DNA of 64,000 nt from Canna indica (lineage: Eukaryota > Streptophyta > Magnoliopsida > Zingiberales > Cannaceae). The stretch spans positions 15,672,501 through 15,736,500 of the forward strand of contig CP136892.1 in assembly GCA_034359265.1 (NCBI GenBank), written 5' to 3'. The position numbers and the translations under genes are program-made. Shown here in pieces: positions 1-10,360 of the stretch. The first letter of the stretch is position 1; the number at the start of each line of letters is the position of its first letter. Under the pieces are notes generated by a model that saw nothing but the letters and a program-made list of their open reading frames with translations, was not told the origin of the DNA and did not search any database.

Positions 1-180
1 ACAAAACCTCCAGCTATCATCACCCTTTTTCACCAACAGAATAGGTGCTGAAAATGGAGAGGTACTCGTTCGGATGAGGCTCTGATCCATCATGGCTGCA
101 CACTGCCTTTCGATCTAATCCTTTTGTAAGAAAGGGTAACAATATGGTCGAGCTACAATCGGTGCAGTTCCAGGCAATAA
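1..180 (-). pseudogene. gypsy reverse transcriptase, N-terminal fragment
   Basis: Minus-strand translation gives the typical gypsy RT entry: PGTAPIVARPY, then YPFLQKD, an in-frame TAG at 115-117, then IERQCAAMMDQ and SPFSAPILLVKKGDDSWRF. The stop sits where the family normally has a charged residue, so the copy cannot make full pol. The catalytic motifs would be beyond the left edge and are not visible. Confidence 0.85.
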
Positions 181-389
181 CCTAATTAGATGTTCCTGTG
201 GATGAATTGGTGACAACCCTGTTGGTTCAGCATAGATGGATTCGAATTGGTGTAGCACATATGCAAGTTCTGGTGGAGCTTTAGAAGGTTGCAATGACTA
301 AAGTTGGGTGGTGCTGGAATTGAAGGGTTGACCTTTGAGGTGGACCAATCGGCCACGCTGCTGGAATTGCAGGGTGAGATTCTCAAAAT

Positions 390-1948
390 CCCATGGGTCC
401 TAATGTTTTATGTTTGGAGCCAGTGAACTCCGAGAATGACATCGAATCCCCCTACCTGTACCACGCAGAATATTATTTGTATTTGTGTTAAAATTTCACA
501 TTGATTAAAAATATGATCAAAATAGCATTTAAATAATTTGGACAATCCTCTTCTCAAGAGCTAGCTTTTGGGGTGAGTTAGACCTACTAATTTCTTAACA
601 TGATATCAGAGCATATTATGTGGTTGATATTGTGCCACCCGCAGATATCCAGTCCTGCAAAACTCCACGCTCCAGATGTCCAATCCTGAGCGCGAGGGGG
701 GTGTATTAAAATCTCATATTGATTAAAAATATGATTAAGATAGTCTTTAAATAGTTTCAATAATTTTTTTTTCAAGAGCTAGTTTTTAGGGTGAGTTAGG
801 TCTACTGTTCTTGACCAAGCCACAACTTGAGAGGATTACGTAGTTTGAAGCTATAGAGGCGAGATCCATTTGCCATAACCACCATGACACGTGCAGCATT
901 GTCTCTTGCTAATTGTAGCTTGTTCGCTAAGTTAGAGCTGATAAAATTAAGTGAGCTACCTGAGTCGAGCAAGACACTCACCGGTAGGGCTCCTATGTGT
1001 CTCGTGATGTGCATTGTTTAGGGCTGTTTGATGCCTTGAATAGCCATCAAAGACAATTGATGTTCAACCTCTTCTTCCTCCGGAGCAGGAACTTCATCAT
1101 CATCTTCATCCATAATTTGTATGTGGAAAAGCTTTTTGCATTTGTGGCGCGACCACTTGTCATCACAGTGGAAGCACATCCCTTGTGCCCTTCTCACTGC
1201 CATATCTGATGTGGCATAGGTGTGAATAGGAAGTCGTCAGTTTGATGGAAGAAACCGTGCATCTCTTTGCGCTGATGATGTCGGGGAGGGCTGCATTGAT
1301 GATGTCGGAGTGGGCGGATGATGATGTTGTTCAAAAAGGCGGGCAAGACTCATGGCCCGTAACAAATATGTGGGTTGATTGGCCTTTACATGAACTCGAA
1401 TATACAGCTGCAATGCGCTCCAGAGAAGGCTTCCCACGTCAAGTTTGGATGTCGGCCTTCGAAGAAACGGAACCACGTTTGTGCTTCTCCGTCGAGGTTG
1501 AATGCCACCATTTGAAGTCGTTCGTTGTCGGCCAGTTGATGATGATGAAAATAATATTCACAACTAGAAAGCCATGAATTCAGATTGCCTGTTCCATCAT
1601 AACGCGAGAACTCAAAGCATGTTCGAGGAGGGAGGAAGCCTTGTCTAGCGGCTCTAGGAGGAAGTCCTAACAAGGACCCGTCGAGTTGTCTCTCAACTAA
1701 TCCAGGGCTGAACTCTCGGTCCAGTAATGGTTGGTTCTGCCCGCTGGTGTTGGAGGCATGCTGAACGGTTCGGTTTTTTGGCTACTGGATTCATCATGGC
1801 GTCTAGGTGCCAACCTAGTTTCTTCCAATTCCTTCGAGATGACCTCAAGCTTGGCGACAATAGCTTCTCTCTCTTTGTGTCCCTGCTCCCGTTCTTCCTG
1901 CATTGATTGAAGGAGGGAGAGCAGTTGTCGTTGGAGTTCGTCCGTCAT
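390..1948 (-). pseudogene. gypsy gag-protease region (broken)
   Basis: Gag most likely starts at the ATG at 1948-1946 (MTDELQRQLL), just inside the primer binding site, followed by a Glu/Lys-rich coiled-coil-like stretch. The conserved gag core (FSRYDGTGNLNSWL, then AQTWFRFFEG) is at 1386-1673 in another frame. A zinc knuckle (CFHCDDKWSRHKC, spaced slightly differently from the usual CX2CX7HXC) and an acidic linker lie at 1018-1203. The retropepsin motif VSVLLDSGSSLNFIS is at 802-1014. The protease C-terminal part (VGGFDVILGVHWLQ) resumes at about 390-470 after the TRIM insertion. At least three frame breaks separate the parts, so it is a pseudogene. Confidence 0.85.
484..806 (+). mobile_element. 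TRIM-like miniature LTR retrotransposon nested in gypsy
   Basis: Two direct repeats (484-600 and 702-806) share the start TGTRTTAAAATYTCAYATTG and the block CAAGAGCTAG...GTGAGTTAG. The first ends in TTAACA and is followed at once by TGATATCAGAGC (601-612), one base off the tRNA-Met primer binding site TGGTATCAGAGC. A purine run ending GAGGGGGG (694-701) abuts the second repeat like a polypurine tract. The internal part is about 100 bp with no coding capacity. This is the structure of a terminal-repeat retrotransposon in miniature. The second repeat lacks the last ~12 bases of the first, so no clean target duplication can be shown. Confidence 0.75.
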
Positions 1949-1953
1949 GGATG

Positions 1954-1965
1954 GCTCTGATACCA
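1954..1965 (-). promoter_or_regulatory. tRNA-Met primer binding site of gypsy element
   Basis: The minus strand reads TGGTATCAGAGC, the complement of the 3' end of initiator tRNA-Met, just inside the LTR and just upstream of gag. Confidence 0.85.
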
Positions 1966-1969
1966 CGTT

Positions 1970-2499
1970 TGTTACGTCTCTACTGCAGGATCCTAGTCCA
2001 CGGTCGGCGTACACTCTCCTTAGAGGTATCGAACTAGAAGACGTGGGAGGAAGGAGGCTCCCTCGATGGGAAGCAGAGTTTTCTTCTTCCTACCTATGTT
2101 TACAAACTGTCCGTCGGCAAGGATTGACGTGTGTAGGGGCTGGAATAGAGGACCTAAGTTGTAAACACACATCTTTCTTAATTCTATTGCTTTGCCATTT
2201 ATACCCATTTACAGCACTTATCAAATTGAAAAAGTCAAAGCCTAACTAGATAATGAAAAACCCACAAATAGATAATAGAAAACCCACTAATAAATAAAGG
2301 AAGCTAATACTTAAACAGAGTCATCATGCTTAAAAACATGCAGCTATCTTTACTGGTTTAGCTGTTTGAATCCCTCTTCTTCAGCTATTTCAGCAATAGT
2401 TTGGACTTATTCTTTCACCGCCTCTTCCTCCTATAATGCTTAGACCATCCGTTGTCTCTATCTCCCGATGCCACCTCATCCAGAGAATCAGTCGTAACA
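1970..2499 (-). repeat. 5' LTR of gypsy element
   Basis: On the plus strand the LTR starts TGTTACG (1970) and ends CGTAACA (2499), a 7-bp terminal inverted repeat of TG...CA type, giving about 530 bp. On the minus strand a TATAAAT box lies near 2199-2206, consistent with a transcription start inside the LTR. The outer boundary rests on the inverted-repeat match because the other LTR is outside the window. Confidence 0.7.
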
Positions 2500-3849
2500 G
2501 TATCTTTCGATAAGCTTTTCCCCATTCACTTGGGGTCAGTCCAAGATTTGAGTCGATGGTGATCAACACCAACTCTAAATTGCAGTGACCTTAATTTCGA
2601 ATATTTCAAAAATGCCCACGATCTTTCTCCAGGTTGGTGACAGCCTAAGCCAGCTTCGCTGGTTATCTCTAAGTATACGAGGGTATAGTATATTCAGGAT
2701 TTCAACTCATTTCATATGAGGATCAGACATCAAATTTGAAGCAGAAAGAGGAAGAACTTGGGCAGTGTTTCCCAAACATATAGGGAAATAACTGCTATGG
2801 AGCCCGGCTCCATAGCAAAATCTTATGGAGTCGGGCTCCATACAAGTTGTATTCAACATATAGTTCCACTAGATCATGTGGTATTAGATGATATATGTTT
2901 TGATTTGAAAAGGAATTAGGGAAATGCAGATATGTAAATCAAATCATGTATAGTTGTTCTACACTAAGGCATGTCTGCTACGCTGGCATTGGATGGAAAT
3001 GAAATAGCAACAGTGGCACTGTGGCAGCCACCCATGATGTCTTTCCTTTTGTGCTGGCATGCATGCATTTCTCAGCCCCCCTTTCCTGCAAATTAAGCAG
3101 CTGGATATGACAATTTTCGGTACATATAGATAGACTCAAACATGCATGCACTCATATATTTTAAGATATGGCATGTGATTGTGTCCTTGAGCAAATTCAG
3201 AGTACTAATTTATTTATCTAATTAATTAGTTCAGAACTCGATCCAGATGTCAACACAATTAATTAATTATAGTGACATGATGTGGGATGTGGGGAAAGAT
3301 TGGGACAAACCAACTCCTCCACAAGCAACAAATTGGCTCCATTGCCTTTGTACATTAACCTCCTCATTTAATGTACTTATGCATGAATATTAAGGCATGT
3401 ATTTTTTTACTTTACTTAATATATACAGTGTCCATTTAGTCCATTAATTAATTAATCACTAGTCTTGAATCATTTCTCAAGTGTAGTATTGCTAGTATTA
3501 ATTTGTTTTGAGCTTGATTAATATATTGGAGAATAACTAAATATTACAGCTTGTTTGCATAAATTTATAGCTGAGCTTTTAATTCTTGTTGGCAGTCACA
3601 TGGAATGCCATTCTTGTTCTGGCTTTAATCATCTCATAGTGATTTTGGAACAAAGTATCTAATTTAAAAAGGCATTGATCTTAGTTATGTTAAGGCACAA
3701 ATTAATGCCATTCAAAATTCATGAAGTTAAGGAAAGAATTGATTTTAGACTTTCATTAATTTTACAACTATGACAAGTACATATATTAAGGCACAAATTA
3801 ATGCAATTAATTATGATATATTTGATATCCACATTACTATTCCATTCCT
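2500..3849. other. intergenic, no gene seen; short palindrome pair
   Basis: AT-rich sequence with many short ORF-less stretches. It lies downstream of the TPD1-like gene (minus strand) and should hold its 3' UTR near 3700-3849. A perfect palindrome with 11-bp arms (GCTATGGAGCC / GGCTCCATAGC) is at 2794-2816, followed by a weaker one at 2824-2842 (TATGGAG...CTCCATA). The GCTCCATAG core also occurs in the MITEs at 42060-42299 and 43124-43295. Nothing else was recognised. Confidence 0.6.
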
Positions 3850-4324
3850 TTAGCACTGGGTGTGAGTGCTGATCACAGGAAAGTCTTGAGGTGTCATCCA
3901 TGCATACTTGAACTTAATCAGTGTGCCTTCTGGTATCGGCTGGCCGTCCGCGATGATGCACCGCTCGCCGTCCACTGGCCTGATGGCACGACGATTGATC
4001 GGCTCGACGCTGCTTAGACCGTAGCATTGCAGGAGCACCTTGGACTGCAAACACTTGCAGGTGTTGCTCACCAGCACCTGGTATTCCGGCTTCCCTTCAA
4101 CGATTTCTCCGGTCGCTGTCTGATTTATCTTAACGTCAGACATGCTACATGGTGCTCCCAGACCTTCACATTAATGTTTGCACTAATGAGTTTGCTAAAT
4201 TTTGAATTAATATATTGATGCTATGATCAAATGGAAATTAACTAGAATATATATACTTGCCTCCTCTAGTGATGCAAAGATGAATTAGGACAAGAGCCAA
4301 GGAGAGCTTGATAGGACTCGGCAT
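3850..4324 (-). CDS. TPD1-like secreted cysteine-rich protein
   Basis: Predicted two-exon gene for a 125-residue protein of the TAPETUM DETERMINANT 1 (TPD1)-like family, small secreted ligands that in Arabidopsis signal through the EMS1 receptor kinase during anther cell fate. Exon 1 (4324-4261) encodes a signal peptide, MPSPIKLSLALVLIHLCITRG. Exon 2 (4163-3850) encodes the mature Cys-rich domain: APCSMSDVKINQ at the start, then NTCKCLQ, LLQCYG, GERCIIADG and the C-terminal THTQC, matching the spaced cysteines and the 'DG.P...GT..F.YA' region of the family. The intron is 4260-4164 and joins in frame only with a GC donor (GCAAGT) and AG acceptor; the nearby GT donor gives an early stop. A TATA-like box is at 4381-4388. 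The frame is intact and this looks like a real gene. The exact role is inferred from the family; TPD1-like paralogues also act outside anthers. Confidence 0.85.
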
Positions 4325-4380
4325 TCTCTCCTCTCCCTATCTGTATCTGCTCTGAGCCAAGTAGTAAGTGAAGAGGAACT

Positions 4381-4388
4381 TATTTAAA
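4381..4388 (-). promoter_or_regulatory. TATA-like box of TPD1-like gene
   Basis: The minus strand reads TTTAAATA about 57 bases upstream of the predicted start codon at 4324, a plausible core promoter position with a short 5' leader. Confidence 0.5.
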
Positions 4389-4390
4389 GA

Positions 4391-4911
4391 GAGAGGATGT
4401 GGATGCTGATCAATGAGTCTCAAGCTAGCAAAGGTGGTGCAGTGACAACTTGTACAATGATTGGGTTGGTTGCAAAAATAAATTTTTAAGGATACATTTT
4501 ACTAACTTGCATTTTGCCCTTATAACTAATGAGGGTATGGTCAAAACTTTAAATAAGTCAAGTTTAGAGCTAAACATAGTGGCTGAATTGAACTGGGAAT
4601 TGGGTGAATCAGCCAAAATGTTTGTGAATTGTGATGGAGCTTCTTCTCTTGCTATTACTTTATTGACATCAATCAATTTCATGTTATTGTTATAGCTATA
4701 TATATATAAGCATAAAATAAAGATTTTGTAGATTTACTATAACTTAGATTAAATGAACATGTCAGGGGCTCACATGGCATGCATGTGAACACATGTACGC
4801 ACTCGCTCTTTATCGGTCATTGTGTCTTAAACAGGGCATGTGGAACAGAAGTCAGCAGCCCACAATAGTGAATGCAACAATAATTAATTTTCTGCATAAA
4901 AAAAACAGAAC
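4391..4911. other. intergenic, upstream of TPD1-like gene
   Basis: Region between the TPD1-like promoter and the tRNA gene. The open frames here show no recognisable domain. It may contain promoter sequence of the TPD1-like gene. No transposon ends were found. Confidence 0.5.
4898..4905 (-). terminator. Pol III terminator of tRNA-Gly
   Basis: A run of eight T on the minus strand lies seven bases past the tRNA 3' end, the standard RNA polymerase III stop. Confidence 0.8.
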
Positions 4912-4983
4912 TGCGTTTGCCGGGAGTCGAACCCGGGTCTATTGCTTGGAAGGCAATTATCCTAACCGTTGGACTACAAGCGC
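4912..4983 (-). tRNA. tRNA-Gly (anticodon UCC)
   Basis: The minus strand folds as a 72-base tRNA. The acceptor stem GCGCTTG pairs with CAAACGC with one C-A mismatch. The D arm includes TAGTCCAACGG (A box). The anticodon loop CTTCCAA gives UCC. The T arm contains GGTTCGACTCC (B box) and the discriminator base is A. No intron and no encoded CCA, as expected for a nuclear gene. The acceptor mismatch differs from the usual GCGTCTG/CAGACGC stem and could weaken processing. Confidence 0.92.
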
Positions 4984-5479
4984 CCTTGTTAGTTTTGTCT
5001 CAAAAACTCTTTATTCGATGTTTTAAATGTTTTTAAAAATAATAGCATAGCATGAACGAAAATTTTATGTAGTGACTTTAAGCGTGTTGGAATGCTCCAT
5101 CTCAACCTGCTTTCTAAACCTAAGCATGTGCATTCGGTTAAATTTTTAATCTTCTTGTATAGTAATAAGTTAAACTGCATACATAATTTAGATAAATTGT
5201 AAGAGAAGTAGTAACATATATAACATAAGTGCTAATTGAAAATAAGTACAATTATATATATTTTTTTAATTTATATAATATTTTTGAGCTAACCAATAAT
5301 TTAAATTTCTTACCATTAATCACATCCAATTAAAAAAAATATTTACATAAATATAAATTATATACACTCCTAATGAGTGTTAGAACAAGTCCATCCCAAT
5401 GCCATGAGATTTTGATTAACCCTTAAACTTCCTTTCTACCCAATTAGAACTTGTCATTACCATAACATCCATAAAAGGG
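4984..5479. other. AT-rich intergenic, nothing recognised
   Basis: Very AT-rich with long A/T runs and no supported ORF, repeat end or RNA gene. Confidence 0.5.
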
Positions 5480-5679
5480 TGTTCCGGATTTGAGATGCTC
5501 CCTTGGATCCAAAATTTCAAACATGGTGAGAAAAGAACCATAAGTGAAGTGCGAATCAAAAAATATGTAAGAAAAATAAAGACACATAAATGAATGTAGT
5601 TTAGAGTCAGCGGAATGTCATTCTTACATCTACGAGGAGAAAAGATAATATTCAACTAAGATCAAACAAGTGCTTACAT

Positions 5680-5889
5680 TTTAAATTTTATTTTAGGAAA
5701 GCAAATAAAGTTGCTCATCGGGCAACTAATAGAGCTAGAGTTCTTAAAGGCAATTTCGTTTGGCCTACTACTAGACCTCCTGACTTGGAGGCAATTTTGG
5801 CTCAAAATCTTTGATCTTGTTGACTCTTTATTACTTCAATAATAGTTTTTTGTTTTGGTAAAAAAATATTTCATTGCAAAAAAAAATAT
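5680..5889 (+). mobile_element. 5'-truncated LINE fragment with target duplication
   Basis: The plus strand encodes the tail of a plant LINE RNase H domain (RKANKVAHRATNRARVLKG, stop at about 5812), then a short 3' UTR and an A-run. The 14-bp direct repeat acaagtgcttacat flanks it at 5666-5679 and 5890-5903, the signature of target-primed insertion. Only the last ~200 bp of the element is present. Confidence 0.85.
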
Positions 5890-5948
5890 ACAAGTGCTTA
5901 CATGATGCAAGTGACATCAACACCTTAATGGTCTCCCTCGAACAAAGT

Positions 5949-6071
5949 CGTGAAAAGAAACATAAGTAGAGCGAGTAGCTCAAGGTTACAAATGCAAAAG
6001 CACTTTCAAAAATTGTGAAAAGAAACATAACTAGAGCGAGTAGCACAAGGTTACAAATACAAAAGCACTTC
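5949..6071. repeat. tandem duplication, about 67-bp period
   Basis: The block beginning gtgaaaagaaacata and ending caaaagcactt occurs at about 5949-6006 and 6016-6071 with a few base changes. It is probably a local duplication within the decayed LTR. Confidence 0.8.
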
Positions 6072-6459
6072 TTCAAAGATTACAAGTAGATGTTAAATTG
6101 GACGCTCTTTGATCGCTGATGAAGAGAGGAGAGGAGGAGAATCCCCTTTTTGATTCCAAGTCACCCGAAGAAGAAAACACTACCCCTATTAGAGTTTGCC
6201 TACCACTACTTCAATCTCAGCTCTTTGCCTTAATAGTACACATAGCACTCTATTTATAGCTAGAGGACATCCACTTGCAAAGGAGTTGGAGTTAGATGAA
6301 TTCAAAGCCATAGATCTCGAGGAAGAACTCGAATTCACATATCTCAATTGAAGACAATTCTATTTGAGCACTAATTTTCTCAATTAGAACATCAATATAT
6401 CATCTCATTTCATTACGACAATTCTAAATTATCTTCAAGTACACCAGCAGATCTTCACA

Positions 6460-8665
6460 AAATAAACAAGGTCATCATTATTCTAACTCCAAAAGTACCA
6501 AGTGCCAATAGGCTCAGCGACTTCGAACCAATCAATTTGGAAAATAGCTTCGTGAAGATATTCTCAAAACTCCTCGCCAATCGACTCTCTCCTCTTATTC
6601 CTGAGCTCGTTGACAACACCCAAGGCGCGTTCATTGGAAGACGAAGCAGCCTCGATAATTTCATATATGTATTTGAAACTCTTTGGGCCAGTAAGAGATT
6701 TCACCCCGATGTATGCAGGGTAAAGGTTGGTTTTGAAAAAGGTTTTGATTCAACTATCTAGGACTTTATCTCTGACTTACTTGAGGCTGGAGGCTTTCCT
6801 ACCAAGTGGAGGCAGTGGATCCTTTTTCTACTTCACATTGTAGAATCCTCCAGAATCCTCTTTACTCGTTAATGGAATGATGGGGACTTCTTTTGCACAT
6901 CGACGTGGACTAAGACAAGGCAACCTCATTTCCCCATTGATTTTTAATATGATTGTGGATGCGCTCTCAAGGCTCATTAGGAGAGCTTCAGGTATAGGGC
7001 AGATTAGAGGAGCTCTACGCCCTCATGTCGAGGGAGGGATTACGCATGTACTGTAAGCGCATGATCTGGTTCTCTTTTGTAGCACTGACGATAATAGCCT
7101 GAAGACCTTCAACCTATGCACATGTCTCTATATTAACACAGAAAAAACTATGGTCCTCTCTTTACAGGAAGACTTAATCGCTGCCTCCAAAATTGCGGGG
7201 ATCCTAAGGTGCTCACCCGGTGAATTTCCCATCACGTACTTAATTAGGACTTCCCTTGAGACTTGATAAGTTCTCAAATAAAGATCGGAGGAAAGTTGTC
7301 GCCAAAATTGATTCATTGCTTGCATCTTAGCAAGGGGCGTTGCTGTCTAGAGTAGGATGCCTTACACTCGTTAATAGTGTCGTGACCAGCCATGTATCTT
7401 ATATATTTTTAATTTTTGAAGCACCAACTTGGATCAACCGACCTATTGACAAGCGGAGAAGAACTTTCTTTTAGTCCAGGAACCGCTCAGAATTGCAGAA
7501 GAGTAAAATCTTAGTCAGATGGAATGTCTTAACTAGTTGGTTGGCAAATGGCGGTCTGAACATACTCAATCTCACTTGTCACAATGCAACCAGATTGAGG
7601 AAGTGGCTTTGGAAACTCTGGAACCAAGAAAAGGTGCCTTAGGTGACAGTTATAAGAACCTTTTATCCTAGAATGTTGAATCTAATGCATAATATACACC
7701 TCTCCCCAGTTTGGAAAGGTATCGCCAAGTTTGTTTACTTATTCGATAAATCAGTCACTTTTCGAGTTGGATCTGGAGAAGAAGTCAGAATTTGGCATGA
7801 CTCTTCGATCAACGACGCCAAGCTAAAAGACAGGTACCCCACCCTCTTCGCTCTGGCTTCTAACCCTCACTCCTTAATAGTTGAATTCAAGGTGACAAGC
7901 AACGGGGAGACCACGGGTTGGAACATCTGATTCCGCAACTTTGCACGGAACAACCTTATAAGATAGCTTCTAGCATATATTTGGACTAGCATCTCCGAAG
8001 CATTGGTAAAGACCAACCCATTTGGAAATTGTCATCTAACGAGGCTCTCAATACTTGCTACCTCTACAACTTTTTAAATTTCTGAGGCGTTAGAGATCCC
8101 AAAGCTAAATACATCTGGTAGCAATCATGTCCGGTCATCATATCTCTAAAGAATTGATTAGCAGAGAAAAATAGATTACCTACCAAGGACAGACTAATTG
8201 CTTGGAACTTGCAAGTGGATAACAATGTCCCCTATGTCAAGCTCAGAATGAAGCCCATGACCATCTCTTCCTTCATTGCACCTTTACGAGAGATGGCTGG
8301 AGCTTGCTACTCAACCTTTACTGCCTCCCGCGCTTCAATCTTAATTTCTAGCCGTGAGAGTTGGACTGCAGAGAGGGATTAGCATGGAAAATGCTCAAGT
8401 ATAAAGTTGTTGTGATTTGGAGATGAAAAATTTGGTATGAACGCAATGTTTGATGCTTCGACAATTCAGGCGCTCGTCATTGGAGTTAGCAGTTGAAGGA
8501 GCAATACTTATGAGACAACTTCAAACGCCTTATTGTAGTTGTTTTTTCTTCTTCTTCTTTCTTCTTTTACGTCTTTCTTGACCTCTTTTCTATGCTCTAG
8601 CTCTTATATGTCTATCTCTCCCCCCACATGTATTTCTCAACACTCTTGATAAATACAGTTTGATT
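6460..8665 (+). mobile_element. degenerate LINE (RT and zf-RVT remnants)
   Basis: The plus strand encodes a decayed plant LINE ORF2. RT motifs begin with KVIIILTPKVP (6465) and LSDFEPINLENSFVKIFSKL, then NTQGAFIGRRSSLDNF, FEKGFDS (family: DFEKAFDS), and RRGLRQGNLISPL near 6902. The YADD-equivalent is damaged. Downstream come 'RLTLINS'-like and TNPFGN/WKLSS segments and a zf-RVT-like region near 8150-8480 ending in a WYERN motif. The 3' end, GATAAATACAGTTTGATTG, resembles plant LINE tails, but no A-run or target duplication is visible. Many stops and frameshifts are present. Confidence 0.8.
6465..8480 (+). pseudogene. LINE ORF2 reverse transcriptase pseudogene
   Basis: The best continuous piece is 6537-6761, corresponding to RT fingers/palm, with GAFIGRRSSLDNF and a degenerate catalytic region (VGFEKGFDS). 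The later palm, thumb and zf-RVT parts are spread over several frames. No endonuclease domain was found upstream, so the copy is 5'-truncated or broken by the flanking repeat. Confidence 0.75.
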
Positions 8666-8944
8666 GGCTCACACCAAATTGAACATGGTTTGATCAAATC
8701 AAGTTTGATTCAATCTCAATTGAGGCTCTAATTGAGTTAATTCTCAACAAATCTCATCTTTTTTTAAAAAGAAAATTGTGTCAATATAACTCTTAAAAGG
8801 TGTCTTCCCTTCCATAGGGCCATGAGACCAATGTTGTTGGATGCTCGAGTTGACTAAACTATTAAGTGATTTAGCCACCCAAACAACTATCCAAGGCTCC
8901 TCCTAAGCATAGATCTCGGTGGATGATGATAAACAACAATCTTC
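8666..8944. other. unassigned repetitive sequence
   Basis: Contains a 'tttgattcaatctcaattgag' type block related to about 28570-28620 (atcaagtctaatttgatttt...gaggctccaattaagtcaat), so both are probably copies of one repeat. No gene was seen. Confidence 0.4.
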
Positions 8945-9455
8945 ACACACAAAAGATACCCATCATTTTGTTTTTTTTACTCCTCTTGAGATTTTCATTG
9001 TGCTTTTGAGAATAGCACAATTTGGAACAAGTAGTTTGATGTGTGTATGATATTCAAAACCATAAATTCATCGTTAAGGACCTCCAAGATTCCTTCCTTA
9101 GAGGATATCGTATAACAAATAATGTCGTGGATATCAAGAGACACTAGATTCATCCCAAGTTTGGGAATATGACAAATGTCGTTCAAAGTCATAACTTAAC
9201 CACACAAAAGACATCCACCATTTTGATTTTTTTACTCCTCTTGAAATTTTCACTGCGCTTTTGAGAATAGCACAATTTGGAACAAGTAGTTTGATGTGTG
9301 TATGACCTTCAAAACCATAAATTCATCGTTAAGGACCTTCAAAATTTCCTCTATAGAGGATATCGTATAACAAATAATGTCGTGGATATCAAGAGATACT
9401 AGATTCATCCCAAGTTTGGGAATATGATGAATGTCGTCCAAAGTCATAACTTAAC
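8945..9455 (-). repeat. 255-bp tandem duplication of copia gag-pre-integrase segment
   Basis: Units at about 8945-9199 and 9200-9455 are about 95% alike by eye. Each encodes a 65-residue open segment on the minus strand with IPKLGMNLVSLDIHDIICY and SNYLFQIVLFSKAQ, the region between protease and integrase. The duplication happened after insertion because it is confined to this remnant. Confidence 0.85.
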
Positions 9456-9519
9456 CATCATGTTGCATGATCTACATTGTACATACATTGATAAACTTTG
9501 CAAAAATGATTGTTCCTAA

Positions 9520-9600
9520 CACTACTAAAAAATTGGTCATCTGCGACGGAAACAGCCGTCGCAAAACGATCGCTAAAGACCTTTTGCAAAAATTAACATG
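9520..9600 (+). mobile_element. CACTA-type terminus, single end
   Basis: CACTACTAAAAAATTGGTCA is followed by ctgcgacggaaacagccgtcgca, the same terminal and sub-terminal pattern as the CACTA element at 14849. No second end (TTTTTAGTAGTG) was found nearby, so this is probably a deletion remnant. Confidence 0.65.
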
Positions 9601-10027
9601 AGCCACTCCACCACTAATTTATTGGAAATCTAAAAACGCCTTCATGTGGAGTTTGTTCTAAAATCGAGAACCACGTATTAATGCAGCCAATGGTGTTGCT
9701 TGTCTCTAAGCTTGGATAAAGTTGAGCATAACAGGTGATACTCAAGGTGTGGTGTTACTATCAAGACCATAATTGCCTATGACTAGTTTGTGCAATGCTC
9801 GAGATGACTAAATTTGCTTTCATGACCAAAACCTCTATCTCAAATTTTCCATCTACAAAAAAACTTTCATCGCTATTGTGTTCTTCCCGGAGCTTGTTCT
9901 TCAATCATTAGCAATTAGCTTTGTAAAATCATTTCTTTTTGCTATAATAACACATTACATTCTTAAATCGAGCTCGTTCTTTTGCCTTTTAAAATCTTCT
10001 CCTAAAGTGCAAGGTCTCATATTTCCC

Positions 10028-10360
10028 TCAACTAGAAGAATTTTGATGAATTTGCTTATCCATAAGCTCCTTTGAGATAATCACTGCATTAACTTCATCA
10101 AGAGGGAAAAAAAACCTATTATTAAGTGAAGTTTCTTGAAAATTCTTGAAACGAGGTGGTAAAGAAGCTAAAAGGAGCATAGCTTTGATTCTTTCCAATT
10201 TTTCATATATATTCTTTAGATTGGCGATGATGGAACGAAATAGATCGATGTGTTTATTTATTGATGTTCCTTCATCCATGTGGAAAAAGTGGAGCTTTTT
10301 TTAAAGAGCAATCTTGTTTGAAAGAGTTTTGTCTTGAAATAAGTTGGCAATTTCTTCCCG
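10028..10360 (-). pseudogene. copia gag (UBN2 domain) fragment
   Basis: Visible family motifs are MDEGTSINKHIDLFRSII, AMLLLASLPPRFKNF and NAVIISKELMDK. A piece in another frame just upstream (KSSTFSTWMKEH) is the LYTLKM-type region before it, so a frameshift separates them. Confidence 0.8.

Larger units (their letters stand above)
1..2499 (-). mobile_element. Ty3/gypsy LTR retrotransposon, left-truncated by window edge
   Basis: Read on the minus strand the order is LTR (1970-2499), primer binding site (1954-1965), gag (from 1948 down), zinc knuckle, retropepsin, then the start of reverse transcriptase at the window edge. This gag-PR-RT order with a DSGSS protease and a gypsy-type RT start assigns it to Ty3/gypsy. 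The reading frame has stops and frameshifts, so it is defective. A small TRIM-like element interrupts the protease region at 484-806. The rest of pol and the 3' LTR would lie left of the window. The clade within gypsy was not assigned. Confidence 0.9.
5480..6430 (-). repeat. decayed copia LTR copy
   Basis: 5480-5660 is a diverged copy of 10618-10795: both carry 'ttgagatg...ggatccaaaa', a stretch near 'aaaaatac/aaaaatatg', and the block 'ctaygaggagaaaagataatatt'. The 10618 copy abuts a degenerate primer binding site, so these are LTR sequences of one copia family, transcribed leftwards. The copy here is interrupted by a small LINE scrap (5680-5889) and continues to about 6430 with an internal short duplication. 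There is no coding sequence. Confidence 0.6.
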
